A stretch of DNA of 60,943 nucleotides from Sulfurovum sp. (GCA_027071315.1 JALSUP010000126.1:1-60943); one strand, 5' to 3'. Positions 6,435-16,024 are shown, counted from the stretch's first letter. Translations and numbers: made by a program. The notes: generated from the sequence alone by a model not told the origin.

Positions 6435-9368
6435 GTGGACAAAGCAGCAGAAATACTTTCACAAAAAAAGAAACTACTCACCGAAGTCTACTTCGACCTG
6501 CAGCGCCATTTTGAAGAGAAATATGGAAAAGACGCCCTTATTTTAATGGAGATCGGGACTTTTTTCGAAGTCTATGAAGTCAACAATGACGAACTTAAAG
6601 TCGGGAAAGCCAAAGAGATCGCCGAACTGCTGAACATCCAACTCACACGTAAAAGCAAAGCTGTCCTTGAAAATTCCGTTTCCAACCCCTTATTGGCAGG
6701 TGTTCCTGCTGTCTCTCTTGACCGTTACCTAGCCAGACTTATCGGCACTAAAAAATATACCATTATCGTGGTCAAGCAAAAAGGTGAGATGCCCAATGTG
6801 AAGCGTTACGTGGCGAACATCATCTCTCCGGGTACCAACTTTGAGTACCTCTCAGAACCCAACGAAAACAACATTGTCTCACTCATGGTCGATGAAAATG
6901 CCGGTATTTACTCTGTAGGGTACGCTGCCATCGATGTCTCTACAGGCAAGACCATCTGCAACGAGATCCACTCTACGCGTGATGACAAAACTTATGCACT
7001 TGATGAAGCCTTTAACCTACTGCAAACCTATACAACTTCGGAAGTCATAGTCACACTTGAAGGAAAAGAGATCAACAAAGAGTGGCTCATCCACTACCTG
7101 GAACTCTCCTCCGTGCACTACAGCATCAATACCAAACGCTTCAAGATCAACTTTCAGAATGCACTCTTTACACGCATCTTTGAGATAAACTCTTTTCTCT
7201 CTGCCATTGAATTTTTAGATCTGGAGCGTCATCCCTATACCACGGAAGCCTTGGCGGTACTCATCGACTTCATTATTGAGCATGATGAGAGCATTATAGA
7301 GAAGATGAACAAACCACAGTTTTTGGGTTCAAACCGCTACATGTACATTGGGAACAATGCCATGGAGCAACTCTCAGTCATCTCCCGAGATTCTTCCGAT
7401 ATTACGCTATTGGATCTTATTGACAAGACATCGACTGCTTTTGGAAAACGTTTGTTAAAAGAGCGTCTACTGAACCCCATTTGTGACAAAGCCCTGCTTG
7501 AAGAACGCTATGACCTGACGGAACGTCTCCTGCCTAACATTGCCCGTTTTGAGACACACTTGAAGCAGATCTACGACCTGGAGCGTATTGCCAGACGTAT
7601 CAAACTGCGTAAACTACACCCTGTGGAACTCACCTATATTGCCATGTCTCTGGAGTCGGTACTGAAGCTTTTGGAAGATGCCCAGGAGAATGGTCTTGAA
7701 CTTGATGCCAAACTCTTTGACGAGAGCAGAGAGATGCTCTCTGTTCTGGAAGAGACCTTTGAACTCAACATTTGCGCCCGTTTCCGTATAGAGCAGATCA
7801 ATGACAACATTTTCAAGAACGGTGTCTACCCGGCTATTGACACGATTGTCAGAAAGCAGGAGAAAGAGGTTGACAAAATGCATTCCGTGGCAGCCCATGT
7901 CGAATCTCTCTTCTCTTCAGACAAACTCTTCTCCTCGGCCACAGCCAAATACACCACGGTGAGTTACCTTGAAAGCGAAGGCTACTTCATCAACCTCACA
8001 AAGAACCGTTTTTCACTCATAGAGAAGAGCCTCAAAGACTCTTTTGTCACCATTGACGGAGAGCACCACTTCTTTAAAGACTTTCATTACAAATACCTCA
8101 AGAACGCAGTCAAGGTACAGGCACCGCTCTTTGAAGAGATCACACGCTCTTACGAAACAGCCCAGGTCAAACTGGTCTCACTTGTCAAACAACGGTACAC
8201 TGAGAGTCTCGATGTACTGGAAAACCGTTTCTCTCTCCTGCTTGACAAGCTCATTGCCTTCATAGCCAACATTGATGTCGCGATCTCCAATGCCAAATGT
8301 GCCAAAAGCATGAACCTGAGCAGACCCATCATTGAAGAGGGGAACTTCTATGAAGCCATCGCCCTGAGGCACCCCATCATTGAAGCCAATGATGAACGGG
8401 GTATCTATGTACCTAACGATGTCTACCTGGGAGAGAATAACCATACCAAACACAACCACATCACTCTCAACGCCTCTGACGGAGAAGACGTGCTTGGTGT
8501 GCTGCTGTACGGTATCAACTCTTCGGGAAAATCTTCTTTGATGAAGAGTATCGGTCTCTCTGTCGTCCTGGCGCAGGCAGGCTTTTTTGTCCCTGCCGTG
8601 GAGCTTCGTTTTGGGCTGTACGACAAACTCTTTACACGTATTGTCTCTCAAGACAATCTCTATAAAGGCTTGTCAACCTTTGCTGTGGAGATGATGGAGC
8701 TAAAAAATATTTTCAACAGAGCAGATGCACGCTCTTTGGTATTGGGAGACGAGATCTCACAGGGGACAGAGACAGAATCGGCCCTTGCCATCGTCTCCTC
8801 TGCTATTTTAAAGCTCATCTCCCTCAAGTCAACCTTCATCTTTGCCACGCACCTGCATCAACTGGGGAGCATTGCACAACTACAAAACATTAAACACTTG
8901 ATTTTTCTGCATCTGGACATTAAGTATGATGAATCTAACGATACACTTATTTATAACAGAGTGCTACAGTTAGGTCGGGGAGACAGTCTTTATGGCTTGG
9001 AGTTTGCAAAATCTTTACATATGGACAAAGATTTTCTGCAAATGGCACAGAATATACGTGAAAGCCTTAACGATTCCGGTTCTGAAATTAAAAAATTACG
9101 TAAACAAAAAAGCAGTAAATACAACAAAGAGCTCTTTTTGGCAAAATGTGCCCTCTGTGATGAAAATGTAGAAGATGTCCACCATATTGCTGAGCAGCAA
9201 GAAGCCAATACCGATGGGAATATTGACCATTTTCATAAAAACCATAAGTACAATCTCATTCCACTTTGTAAAAAACACCACAGTATGGTACATGAGGGGA
9301 AAATTAATATTTCAGGGTTTGTGATGACGTCTGAAGGACTAAAACTGCATTATGAAGTAAAACCGTAG
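6435..9368 (+). CDS. MutS7-type mismatch repair protein fused to an HNH endonuclease
   Basis: This 977-residue protein has a mismatch-binding N-terminal domain with the F-x-E motif (Phe43-Phe44-Glu45 in GTFFEVYE), connector/lever/clamp regions, the MutS ATPase (Walker [10 protein letters not shown] from residue 693; Walker B Asp772-Glu773; FATHLH) and a C-terminal HNH/zinc domain (905-977: Cys905-x2-Cys908, His916-His917, Asn940, Cys945-x3-His949). This is the architecture of the MutS7 subfamily known from Campylobacterota, giant viruses and octocoral mitochondria. A built-in nicking nuclease would replace MutL/MutH. The start is GTG, with AGGGG upstream. The TAG stop lies inside a REP sequence. 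Confidence 0.9.
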   Translation: MDKAAEILSQKKKLLTEVYFDLQRHFEEKYGKDALILMEIGTFFEVYEVNNDELKVGKAKEIAELLNIQLTRKSKAVLENSVSNPLLAGVPAVSLDRYLARLIGTKKYTIIVVKQKGEMPNVKRYVANIISPGTNFEYLSEPNENNIVSLMVDENAGIYSVGYAAIDVSTGKTICNEIHSTRDDKTYALDEAFNLLQTYTTSEVIVTLEGKEINKEWLIHYLELSSVHYSINTKRFKINFQNALFTRIFEINSFLSAIEFLDLERHPYTTEALAVLIDFIIEHDESIIEKMNKPQFLGSNRYMYIGNNAMEQLSVISRDSSDITLLDLIDKTSTAFGKRLLKERLLNPICDKALLEERYDLTERLLPNIARFETHLKQIYDLERIARRIKLRKLHPVELTYIAMSLESVLKLLEDAQENGLELDAKLFDESREMLSVLEETFELNICARFRIEQINDNIFKNGVYPAIDTIVRKQEKEVDKMHSVAAHVESLFSSDKLFSSATAKYTTVSYLESEGYFINLTKNRFSLIEKSLKDSFVTIDGEHHFFKDFHYKYLKNAVKVQAPLFEEITRSYETAQVKLVSLVKQRYTESLDVLENRFSLLLDKLIAFIANIDVAISNAKCAKSMNLSRPIIEEGNFYEAIALRHPIIEANDERGIYVPNDVYLGENNHTKHNHITLNASDGEDVLGVLLYGINSSGKSSLMKSIGLSVVLAQAGFFVPAVELRFGLYDKLFTRIVSQDNLYKGLSTFAVEMMELKNIFNRADARSLVLGDEISQGTETESALAIVSSAILKLISLKSTFIFATHLHQLGSIAQLQNIKHLIFLHLDIKYDESNDTLIYNRVLQLGRGDSLYGLEFAKSLHMDKDFLQMAQNIRESLNDSGSEIKKLRKQKSSKYNKELFLAKCALCDENVEDVHHIAEQQEANTDGNIDHFHKNHKYNLIPLCKKHHSMVHEGKINISGFVMTSEGLKLHYEVKP

Positions 9369-9514
9369 GTCGGGGTCCCCTGACCCCGACACCCAATCGG
9401 CATACATAGGTATGTTGGTGATTTGATTACATGTCACTTGATGTTTTGTGATGTATGCTGGGTTGCTTTGTGAATGTGTGATTTTTTGTCGGGGTGAGGG
9501 CACCCCGACCTACG
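9365..9514. repeat. REPIN: inverted pair of GTAG-type REPs between mutS7 and infC
   Basis: The left REP (9365-9390) reads GTAGGTCGGGGTC, a short loop and GACCCCGAC. The right REP (9488-9514) is its mirror image, ending CACCCCGACCTACG. About 97 bases lie between them. This inverted doublet is the classic form of a REP unit moved as a pair. The TAG of the left GTAG is the stop codon of mutS7. Confidence 0.8.
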
Positions 9515-9529
9515 CGTAATATTTATATA

Positions 9530-10081
9530 TTACTTCTTAAGAGGAGTGACGTACATGTTAATGTAACGTCCTTCCTGCTTTGCAGGACTTTCAAGGTTGG
9601 CGATGTCTTCCAGCATTGGCCAGACACGGTTAAGTACCTCTACACCCCATTCAGGGTTTGCCATTTCACGTCCTCTTAGGAAGACACGAAGTTTCACATG
9701 CTTTCCTTTTTCAAGGAACTCTCTGGCATGTTTCACTTTGTAAGCAATGTCATTCTCTGCAATTTTACAGGAGAACTTCACCTCTTTGACTTCGATCTTC
9801 TTCTGGTTCTTACGTGCTTCTTTTTTCTTTTTCTCAAGCTCGTATTTGTGTTTACCGTAGTCCATTACTTTGGCAACAGGGGGTTTTGCATCGGGAGAGA
9901 CAAGTACGAGGTCAAGTCCCTTGTCTTCTGCAATTTGAAGAGCATCTGCTCTGGAAATAATACCGAATTGCTCGCCGTCATCACCAAGTACTCTTAATTC
10001 ACTCGATCTGATTGCCTCATTCATGACTGTATCGTCAGGCTTCTTTCTACCTCTGTTGTTTCTGTCGTTTTGTCTACTCAA
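9530..10081 (-). CDS. infC: Translation initiation factor IF-3
   Basis: This 183-residue IF-3 has an N-terminal domain (FGIISRADALQIAEDKGLDL) and a C-terminal domain (KVKHAREFLEKGKHVKLRVF, GRYINMYVTP). It prevents premature subunit joining and checks the initiator codon. The start is TTG at 10081, overlapping the thrS stop as TTGA, so it is translationally coupled to thrS. IF-3 genes commonly use a rare start codon for self-control. Here rpmI does not follow directly. Confidence 0.95.
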   Translation of the reverse strand: MSRQNDRNNRGRKKPDDTVMNEAIRSSELRVLGDDGEQFGIISRADALQIAEDKGLDLVLVSPDAKPPVAKVMDYGKHKYELEKKKKEARKNQKKIEVKEVKFSCKIAENDIAYKVKHAREFLEKGKHVKLRVFLRGREMANPEWGVEVLNRVWPMLEDIANLESPAKQEGRYINMYVTPLKK

Positions 10082-11892
10082 ATTTTACCTTCTTGAAGTT
10101 GTTTGTTTAATTCTACCATAAATTCATCTTGTGTAAGATTATACTGTTCTCTGGTTCTTCTGTTTCTAATTGCCACAGAATTTCCCTGGACTTCTTCATC
10201 TCCCACAATAACAACATACGGTACACGCTGCTTTTCAGCCGTTCTGATACGTTTGTTCAGTGAATCATTTTTGTCAAAGACTTCAGAGTCCAGTCCCTCA
10301 AGTCTCAATCTTTTCTTAAGCGCATAGGCATAATCGGCATGAGAATCGGAGATCGGTACGAAAATAACCTGTGTCGGTGCCAGGAAGAGTGGGAACTCTC
10401 CGGCATAATGCTCTGTCAAAATACCGATGAAACGTTCAAAGGATCCAAGGATCGCACGGTGTATCATCACCGGTTGTTTACGTGTATTGTCTTCATCGAC
10501 ATACTCGACTTCAAAACGCTCAGGCAGGTTAAAGTCCACCTGAATCGTTCCACACTGCCACTTACGCCCAATGGCATCGGTGATCTTAATGTCGATCTTC
10601 GGTCCGTAGAAGGCACCACCACCTTCGTCAATACTGTACGGAAGGTTGTTTCCATCAAGTGCATCTATGAGTCCCTGTGTCGCTGTCTCCCAGACGGCAT
10701 CTTCACCAATGGCCTTTTCAGGTTTGGTGGCGATCTCCATGGTGTATTCAAAACCAAAGAGTTTCATGACCGAGTCTACGAACTCAACCACTTCCAGTAC
10801 TTCCGGAGCAATCTGCTCTGGTGTACAGAAGATATGCGCATCATCCTGTGTAAATTCTCTTACACGAAGTAGTCCATGAAGTACACCCGATTTCTCATGT
10901 CTGTGTACCACACCATACTCATAATAACGCAACGGCAGGTCACGGTAAGACTTTTGTGTCTGCTTGAATATTTGTATATGCCCAAGACAGTTCATAGGCT
11001 TGATCCCATACTCCTGCTCATCGATCTCTGTGAGGTACATGTTCTCACCGTAACAGGCGTAATGTCCTGAAGTTCTCCACAGGTCTGCTTTGAGGATCTC
11101 CGGACCGCGTACCGGCTCATACTCTCTTACCAGGTGAGCTTTATGAAGGATCTGCTCCAGTTTATAACGAAGCTTCGCTCCCTGAGGCATCCAGAACGGC
11201 AGTCCTGCGCCAGACTCTTCATTGAACATGAAAAGTTCCATCTCTGCACCGATCTTACGGTGGTCACGCTTCTTTGCCTCTTCCATCATGGTGATGTAGG
11301 CTTTAAGCGACTCTTTGTCTGCAAAGGCCACACCGTAAATACGTGTCAGCATTTCCGCTTTTTCATCTCCGCCGAGGTAGGCACCCGCTACACGGGTCAG
11401 TTTAAAGTTATGTAAAAAACGCAGTGCCGGTACATGAGGTCCACGGCAGAGGTCTTCAAAGTCACCCTGCTTATAGACAGAGATCGTCTCATCGGGGATA
11501 CGTGAAAGCACTGCCTGCTTCAGGTCATCATTGGCAAATTTAGCCAAGGCCTCTTCTTTAGTGATCTCATATTTTTCGATCTTATACTTTTTCTTGATAA
11601 GCTCTTTCATCTTCTTTTCGATGGCTTTGAGGTCATTTTCCCCGATCTGCTCATCGACTCTGAAGTCATAGTAAAAACCTTCATCTACCACGGGTCCGAC
11701 AAAAAATTGTGAATTGGGGTAAAGTTCGCTGATCGCCTGTGCCATCAGGTGTGCCGTCGAGTGACGAATGATCTCCAGTGCCTGCTCGCTGTTATCGTAC
11801 TCTATGGGAGTTGCTGTACAGTTCTCTCCTGCACTCTGTGTGTCTAAAATATTGCCCTGGTCATCAATGTAACCTATAAGATTTTCGCTCAA
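10078..11892 (-). CDS. thrS: Threonine-tRNA ligase
   Basis: This 604-residue class II synthetase has the editing domain signature HSTAHLMAQAI near residue 43, the catalytic core (EYGVVHRHEKSGVLHGLLRVR, motif 2; GSFERFIGILTEHYAG, motif 3) and a C-terminal anticodon-binding domain. A TGS domain is missing or very short, as in other Campylobacterota enzymes. The start is TTG at 11892 with AAGGG upstream. It forms an operon with infC (4-base overlap). Confidence 0.95.
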   Translation of the reverse strand: MSENLIGYIDDQGNILDTQSAGENCTATPIEYDNSEQALEIIRHSTAHLMAQAISELYPNSQFFVGPVVDEGFYYDFRVDEQIGENDLKAIEKKMKELIKKKYKIEKYEITKEEALAKFANDDLKQAVLSRIPDETISVYKQGDFEDLCRGPHVPALRFLHNFKLTRVAGAYLGGDEKAEMLTRIYGVAFADKESLKAYITMMEEAKKRDHRKIGAEMELFMFNEESGAGLPFWMPQGAKLRYKLEQILHKAHLVREYEPVRGPEILKADLWRTSGHYACYGENMYLTEIDEQEYGIKPMNCLGHIQIFKQTQKSYRDLPLRYYEYGVVHRHEKSGVLHGLLRVREFTQDDAHIFCTPEQIAPEVLEVVEFVDSVMKLFGFEYTMEIATKPEKAIGEDAVWETATQGLIDALDGNNLPYSIDEGGGAFYGPKIDIKITDAIGRKWQCGTIQVDFNLPERFEVEYVDEDNTRKQPVMIHRAILGSFERFIGILTEHYAGEFPLFLAPTQVIFVPISDSHADYAYALKKRLRLEGLDSEVFDKNDSLNKRIRTAEKQRVPYVVIVGDEEVQGNSVAIRNRRTREQYNLTQDEFMVELNKQLQEGKI

Positions 11893-11909
11893 AATAGCCC
11901 TTTATGTAT

Positions 11910-11948
11910 CGCACTTACAATGTGCGCGTTAAAAATTGTGGTATTGTA
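11910..11948 (-). promoter_or_regulatory. thrS promoter and short leader hairpin
   Basis: On the minus strand TACAAT (11948-11943) is a good -10 element about 50 bases upstream of the thrS start. Within the leader, CGCAC and GTGCG (11910-11926) can form a small hairpin. No T-box or threonine-attenuator features were seen. Confidence 0.45.
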
Positions 11949-12017
11949 GCCAAATTTTACTTTTTTAGAAGTTTAGCTGTTAAATTAAAAGTGTTTGATT
12001 GTTTGTTTTGTTGTAGA

Positions 12018-12102
12018 TGGTGCGGATGAAAGGACTTGAACCTTCACGCCGTAAAGCACCAGATCCTAAGTCTGGCGTGTATACCAATTTCACCACATCC
12101 GC
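12018..12102 (-). tRNA. tRNA-Leu (anticodon UAG)
   Basis: Acceptor GCGGATG pairs with CATCCGC, the anticodon loop is CTTAGGA, a long variable arm marks the class II leucine tRNA, and CCA is encoded. It is the last gene of a five-tRNA cluster transcribed leftward. Confidence 0.93.
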
Positions 12103-12137
12103 ATATAAATGTATTATATCTAAACAATGTTAAAAAG

Positions 12138-12214
12138 TGGTACACCCATTAGGATTCGAACCTAAGACCCTCGCCTTAGAAGGGCGATGCTCTATCCAGC
12201 TGAGCTATGAGTGC
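12138..12214 (-). tRNA. tRNA-Arg (anticodon UCU)
   Basis: Acceptor GCACTCA pairs with TGGGTGT (two wobble pairs), the anticodon loop is CTTCTAA, the T-arm holds GTTCGAATC, and CCA is encoded. Its length of 77 bases is normal. Confidence 0.92.
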
Positions 12215-12251
12215 ACAAAAAATAATAATAAATAACATTTTTAATCTATAA

Positions 12252-12328
12252 TGGTACGCCTGAGAGGACTCGAACCTCTAACCCTCAGATCCGAAGTCTG
12301 ATGCTCTATCCAATTGAGCCACAAGCGC
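12252..12328 (-). tRNA. tRNA-Arg (anticodon UCG)
   Basis: Acceptor GCGCTTG pairs with CAGGCGT, the anticodon stem-loop is CAGA-CTTCGGA-TCTG, the T-loop is TTCGAGT, and CCA is encoded. Confidence 0.92.
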
Positions 12329-12377
12329 TTCTTCATTTCTGTATAAAGGGTGGTTCTACCCGATTAATTTCTAATTA

Positions 12378-12454
12378 TGGGGTAGGCGACGGGACTCGAA
12401 CCCGCGACAACCAGTACCACAAACTGGCGCTCTACCAACTGAACTACGCCTACC
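12378..12454 (-). tRNA. tRNA-His (anticodon GUG)
   Basis: Acceptor GTAGGCG pairs with CGCCTAC. An extra 5' G opposite C73 is encoded, the identity mark of tRNA-His. The anticodon loop is TTGTGGT and CCA is encoded. Confidence 0.93.
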
Positions 12455-12494
12455 ATAGTTAAAATTACTTATTATTAAATGTTAAATATCTAAA

Positions 12495-12571
12495 TGGTCG
12501 GAGTGAAAGGACTCGAACCTTCGACCCCCTGGTCCCAAACCAGGTGCGCTACCAGACTGCGCTACACTCCG
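12495..12571 (-). tRNA. tRNA-Pro (anticodon UGG)
   Basis: Acceptor CGGAGTG pairs with CACTCCG, the anticodon stem-loop is CCTGG-TTTGGGA-CCAGG, and CCA is encoded. It is the first gene of the cluster, 33 bases after the -10 element. Confidence 0.93.
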
Positions 12572-12603
12572 TTCAAATTACATCAGATGTAAAATGGAGT
12601 GCA

Positions 12604-12632
12604 ATTATAGTCAAAAGGTTTCGATTTGTCAA
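12604..12632 (-). promoter_or_regulatory. Consensus sigma-70 promoter of the tRNA cluster
   Basis: On the minus strand a perfect TTGACA (12632-12627) and a perfect TATAAT (12609-12604) are separated by exactly 17 bases. This is the strongest promoter seen in the window and fits high-level stable RNA synthesis for the Pro-His-Arg-Arg-Leu cluster. Confidence 0.9.
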
Positions 12633-12691
12633 TAGTTTTTGCAAAAAAAATAAAATTTCTTTATTTCTTCCCTATTTTAGGGCTTTGTGTG

Positions 12692-12697
12692 TATAAT
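12692..12697 (+). promoter_or_regulatory. -10 element of the alanine symporter gene
   Basis: A perfect TATAAT lies 28 bases before the start codon at 12726, with GTG just upstream as in extended -10 promoters. No clear -35 is present. Confidence 0.5.
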
Positions 12698-12725
12698 CAT
12701 TGAAGTTTAAACATAGGAATTATTT

Positions 12726-14174
12726 ATGAACGGGATCTTTGAACAACTCAACAGCATACTGGCTTCAGTTTTCTTTTTTGATGTCTTTTTTGGACAGGTA
12801 GAAGGATCTACCATGCCCTTTATTGTCGCATGGCTCATTGTCGGCGGTGTTTTTCTGACCTTTCGTTTCGGCTTCATCAATGTACGTATGTTCTCGCACT
12901 CCTTCAAGATCATTACCGGTAAATACAGAACCGCAGATGATGTAGGGGAGATCACACCCTTTCAGTCACTCACCACAGCACTCTCTGCAACAGTAGGTCT
13001 GGGAAACATCGCCGGTGTGGCCATAGCCATTGCCATTGGCGGTCCGGGTGCCACTTTCTGGATGATCCTGGCCGGCTTCTTCGGTATGACCCTCAAATTT
13101 ACCGAAGTCACACTCGCACAGATCTATAGAGAAGAGAGACCCGACGGTCGTCTTATGGGTGGGGCAATGCAGTACCTCTCCAAAGGTTTGGCTTCCAAGG
13201 GACATAGCAAACTGGGAAAAGTACTTGCCGTCTTCTTTGCCATTCTTGCCATTGGCGGTTCTTTTGGTGCCGGAAATGCATTCCAGGCTTCACAGGCACT
13301 CGGTGCTATTTCAGAACGCGTGCCTTTCTTTCAGAGTTACCCTATTGTCTTTGGACTTGTCTTGGCAGCCATCGTCGGTTTTGTCATTATCGGAGGCATC
13401 AAGCGTATTGCCAGTACCGCAGAGAAGATCGTACCGCTGATGGTCGTCATCTATCTTCTGGCTTCCATGTGGATCCTCGTAGCCAATGCTTCTGCTGTCC
13501 CTGCTGCCATTGCCACCATCTTCCATGAAGCCTTTGCACCGACTGCTGCTGCAGGTGGTCTTGTCGGGGTACTCGTTCAGGGCTTTAAACGTGCTGCTTT
13601 CTCCTCTGAAGCCGGTATCGGTTCCGCTGCCATCGTCCACTCGACCGCAGCCGTTAAATACCCGGTAAGACAGGGAATGGTCGCCCTCTATGAACCTTTC
13701 ATTGACACCATTGTCATCTGTACTATGACCGCGCTGGTCATCGTGACCACAGGCGTTTACGACCCGGCAGGCGAATTTGCCAACCTTGTTGCTTCAAAGC
13801 AGGGTGCAGCCCTGACCTCTGCCGCTTACGGTACCGTCATTTCCTGGTTCCCTGTGATCTTGTCATTCTCCATTGTCCTCTTTGCCTTCTCAACCATGAT
13901 CTCATGGTCTTACTACGGTGAACGTTCATGGACTTACCTTTTTGGTGAAAAATACACTTTACTCTACAAACTCATTTTCATCTCATTTACCGTCATGGCA
14001 TCAGTCACCTCTGCAGGTGCCATCCTCGAGTTCTCTGACCTCCTCATACTCTCCATGGCCCTGCCAAACCTCATTGGTCTCTATATGCTGCAGGGAGATG
14101 TCAAATCGAACCTGAATGCCTATTTGATTAAATGGAAGAGTGGTGAGCTGGATGAAGAGGCGATCAGGAAGTAG
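12726..14174 (+). CDS. Sodium:alanine symporter family (AGCS) transporter
   Basis: This 482-residue membrane protein should import alanine or glycine with Na+. Family marks are visible: FQSLTTALSATVGLGNIAGV (about residues 79-98), GGPGATFWMILAGFFGM and KRAAFSSEAGIGSAAIVHS. About ten hydrophobic helices are present. AGGA lies upstream of the ATG. The gene stands alone between the tRNA promoter and a REP sequence, and its TAG stop is formed by the GTAG of that REP. Substrate choice within the family is inference. Confidence 0.92.
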   Translation: MNGIFEQLNSILASVFFFDVFFGQVEGSTMPFIVAWLIVGGVFLTFRFGFINVRMFSHSFKIITGKYRTADDVGEITPFQSLTTALSATVGLGNIAGVAIAIAIGGPGATFWMILAGFFGMTLKFTEVTLAQIYREERPDGRLMGGAMQYLSKGLASKGHSKLGKVLAVFFAILAIGGSFGAGNAFQASQALGAISERVPFFQSYPIVFGLVLAAIVGFVIIGGIKRIASTAEKIVPLMVVIYLLASMWILVANASAVPAAIATIFHEAFAPTAAAGGLVGVLVQGFKRAAFSSEAGIGSAAIVHSTAAVKYPVRQGMVALYEPFIDTIVICTMTALVIVTTGVYDPAGEFANLVASKQGAALTSAAYGTVISWFPVILSFSIVLFAFSTMISWSYYGERSWTYLFGEKYTLLYKLIFISFTVMASVTSAGAILEFSDLLILSMALPNLIGLYMLQGDVKSNLNAYLIKWKSGELDEEAIRK

Positions 14175-14192
14175 GGTGTAATCACGCACCAC
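14171..14192 (+). repeat. GTAG-type REP at the symporter stop codon, GGGTGCG flavour
   Basis: GTAGGGTGTAATCACGCACC forms a short stem (GGGTGT with GCACC, one wobble) after GTAG. The TAG at 14172-14174 is the stop codon of the symporter. The bases that follow resemble the interior of the full pairs at 14576 and 39403, so this may be half of such a unit. Confidence 0.65.
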
Positions 14193-14205
14193 TAAAAGAA
14201 ATAAA

Positions 14206-14496
14206 CTACAGCCCCAATTTTATTTTGTCATGTGCATAATTATGTACAAGGGTCTGGATAAGATTCTGATATCCAATCCCCATCTCTTTCGCTTTGGCTT
14301 TAATAATGGCTAAATCACTTACAGAAAAACGTATAGTCGTCTGTTTTTTCTCCTGTAAAGCCTTGGTATAGGCAGCATTCTGTGCATATTCTTTACTTTC
14401 TTCATCAGATAAAGGTGCATCAAGCCATTCACCTTGTTCAATCTCATTAAGTAATACTAACTCTTCATTGTCATAAATCATTTTATTTTTTGGCAT
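14206..14496 (-). CDS. CopG-family antitoxin (orphan)
   Basis: This 96-residue protein has a C-terminal ribbon-helix-helix domain (TTIRFSVSDLAIIKAKAKEM then GIGYQNLIQTLVHNY) and an acidic N-terminus (EIEQGEWLDAPLSDEE), the layout of CopG-type antitoxins of type II toxin-antitoxin pairs. AAGGAG precedes the start. The toxin should lie just upstream with a short overlap. Only its C-terminal end remains there (14483-14575), cut by a REP pair. The antitoxin may now be a solitary DNA-binding protein. Confidence 0.75.
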   Translation of the reverse strand: MPKNKMIYDNEELVLLNEIEQGEWLDAPLSDEESKEYAQNAAYTKALQEKKQTTIRFSVSDLAIIKAKAKEMGIGYQNLIQTLVHNYAHDKIKLGL

Positions 14497-14575
14497 TTTG
14501 AAACTCCTTCTTCAATTTTCTACTTGGAATAATTGTTTTTAAAAATATCTCTTCATCATTTTCTATCGTTAGCCT
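14483..14575 (-). pseudogene. C-terminal remnant of the partner toxin
   Basis: A minus-strand frame ends with YRLTIENDEEIFLKTIIPSR followed by KLKKEF and a stop that overlaps the antitoxin start by 14 bases, the spacing expected of a toxin-antitoxin operon. Upstream, the frame runs into the GTAG REP pair at 14576-14671 and soon meets a stop (TGA). No start or N-terminal domain is left. The toxin family cannot be named from 30 residues. Confidence 0.5.
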
Positions 14576-14671
14576 GTAGGGTGCGTAGTCACGCACCACA
14601 TAAAGAAATTTGCATACAAAACAGTTTCACCGAAAGGCCTGAATAAAAAAGGTGCGTGGCTACGCACCTAC
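14576..14671. repeat. REPIN, GGGTGCG flavour, disrupting a toxin gene
   Basis: The left half reads GTAGGGTGCGTAGTCACGCA with CC to follow, and the right half is the mirror, GGTGCG-TGGCTA-CGCACC then TAC. The interior (ACATAAAGAAATTTGCATAC) matches that of the pair at 39403-39502, so the two are copies of one element. Confidence 0.8.
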
Positions 14672-14807
14672 TCGAAATACAAAGACCTGCCTGGTCCATT
14701 AGTTTGTGGTAAGTTTGGTCTGATGGGGTGTATGAAGAGAGGAAGCATACGTGAAGTATGTGACCGAATGGAATAGATCCCATCCGATCAAAAATATCGT
14801 GAAATAA

Positions 14808-15803
14808 TTAGACCAGGTCTACGCCTTTTTCACCTTTGGCTAAGGCTCCGATGACATATCCGTCCGTACTAGCCAAAACCACGTCTACATCTTCAGGTTC
14901 CACGACCCATACCATTCCGACACCCATGTTAAAGGCTCTGAACATCTCCTCTTCATCGACATACTGTGCCATGAATTCAAAAATAGGAAGAACCCTAATG
15001 GAGTCTTTGTTGACAATGGCTCTCATACCATCAGGAAGGACTCTAGGAAGGTTTTCAACGATTCCCCCACCAGTAATGTGTGCCAAGGCCTTCACGTACT
15101 CTTTGTTGGCCTTGTACTCTTTCACATAAATACGTGTTGGCTCAAGTAATGTGTCAAGTAAAGGTCTCCCCTCAAACTCTGTTTCAAGGCTCATTCCTAA
15201 CTTATCAAAGAAGATCTTTCTGACAAGTGAATACCCGTTGGAGTGAACCCCGGAACTTGGCATAGCGATCAAAACCTGACCCTCTCTGACATTGGCAACC
15301 GTATCCATCTCTGAACGCTCTGCAATACCTACTGCAAAGCCTGCAAGGTCAAAGTCGTCATCTGAGTACATACCCGGCATTTCAGCCGTTTCTCCACCGA
15401 CAAGGGCACACTCTGAACGTCTACACCCTTCAGCAATACCCGCAACCACATCTTTGGCATTGCCCGGAAGCAGTTTTCCTGTCGCATAGTAGTCAAGGAA
15501 GAACATTGGTGTACCATTGTTACAAATGAGGTCGTTCACACACATGGCTACGAGGTCAATCCCTACGGTATCCAACTTACCGCTCTCAATAGCAATTCTA
15601 AGCTTCGTCCCTACACCATCTGTTGCGGAGAGGATAACTGGCTCTTTATAGCCTGTCGGAAGGGCATATGCGCCTGCGAATGAACCAATACCACCAATGA
15701 CGTTTTTATCGAATGTTGATTTTACATCTGCTTTGATCGCTTCTACGAACTCATTTCCTGCATCGATGTCGACACCGGCATCTTTATATGAAATATTTGA
15801 CAT
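14808..15803 (-). CDS. purM: Phosphoribosylformylglycinamidine cyclo-ligase (AIR synthetase)
   Basis: This 331-residue enzyme closes the imidazole ring in purine synthesis, FGAM + ATP to AIR. Characteristic stretches are NVIGGIGSFAGAYALP, LSATDGVGTKLRIA, DLVAMCVNDL, ALVGGETAEMPGMY and AHITGGGIVENLPRVLP. Length is normal. It overlaps the upstream small membrane-protein gene by one base. Confidence 0.96.
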   Translation of the reverse strand: MSNISYKDAGVDIDAGNEFVEAIKADVKSTFDKNVIGGIGSFAGAYALPTGYKEPVILSATDGVGTKLRIAIESGKLDTVGIDLVAMCVNDLICNNGTPMFFLDYYATGKLLPGNAKDVVAGIAEGCRRSECALVGGETAEMPGMYSDDDFDLAGFAVGIAERSEMDTVANVREGQVLIAMPSSGVHSNGYSLVRKIFFDKLGMSLETEFEGRPLLDTLLEPTRIYVKEYKANKEYVKALAHITGGGIVENLPRVLPDGMRAIVNKDSIRVLPIFEFMAQYVDEEEMFRAFNMGVGMVWVVEPEDVDVVLASTDGYVIGALAKGEKGVDLV

Positions 15804-16024
15804 TATTTTTCCTTCGTTTCTTCACACTTACATGGTGGAAATACTTTTTTTAAAATGATAAGTCCCGGACAGAAACCGGTGAATCCTGCTATGAGAAGCA
15901 TGATCATCATTGCCAGCATAAGCAGGAATGCTGCTTTCAGCATATGCAATCCGGCCAGTAAAAAAATAAAACCTAAAATTATCGCCTGTATGATTCTTTG
16001 TACTCTTTCAGCACATATTTCCAT
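15803..16024 (-). CDS. Small YgaP/DUF2892-like inner-membrane protein
   Basis: This 73-residue protein has two hydrophobic segments and the ending GFTGFCPGLIILKK, with a Cys-rich C-terminus (PPCKCEE). This pattern is common in DUF2892 membrane proteins, sometimes fused to rhodanese domains. Its stop overlaps the purM start. Function is unknown. Confidence 0.65.
   Translation of the reverse strand: MEICAERVQRIIQAIILGFIFLLAGLHMLKAAFLLMLAMMIMLLIAGFTGFCPGLIILKKVFPPCKCEETKEK

Noticed and set aside
11893-12017. T-box or threonine attenuator before thrS
   Set aside because: No specifier loop, T-box sequence or terminator/antiterminator pair is visible, only a 5-base stem.
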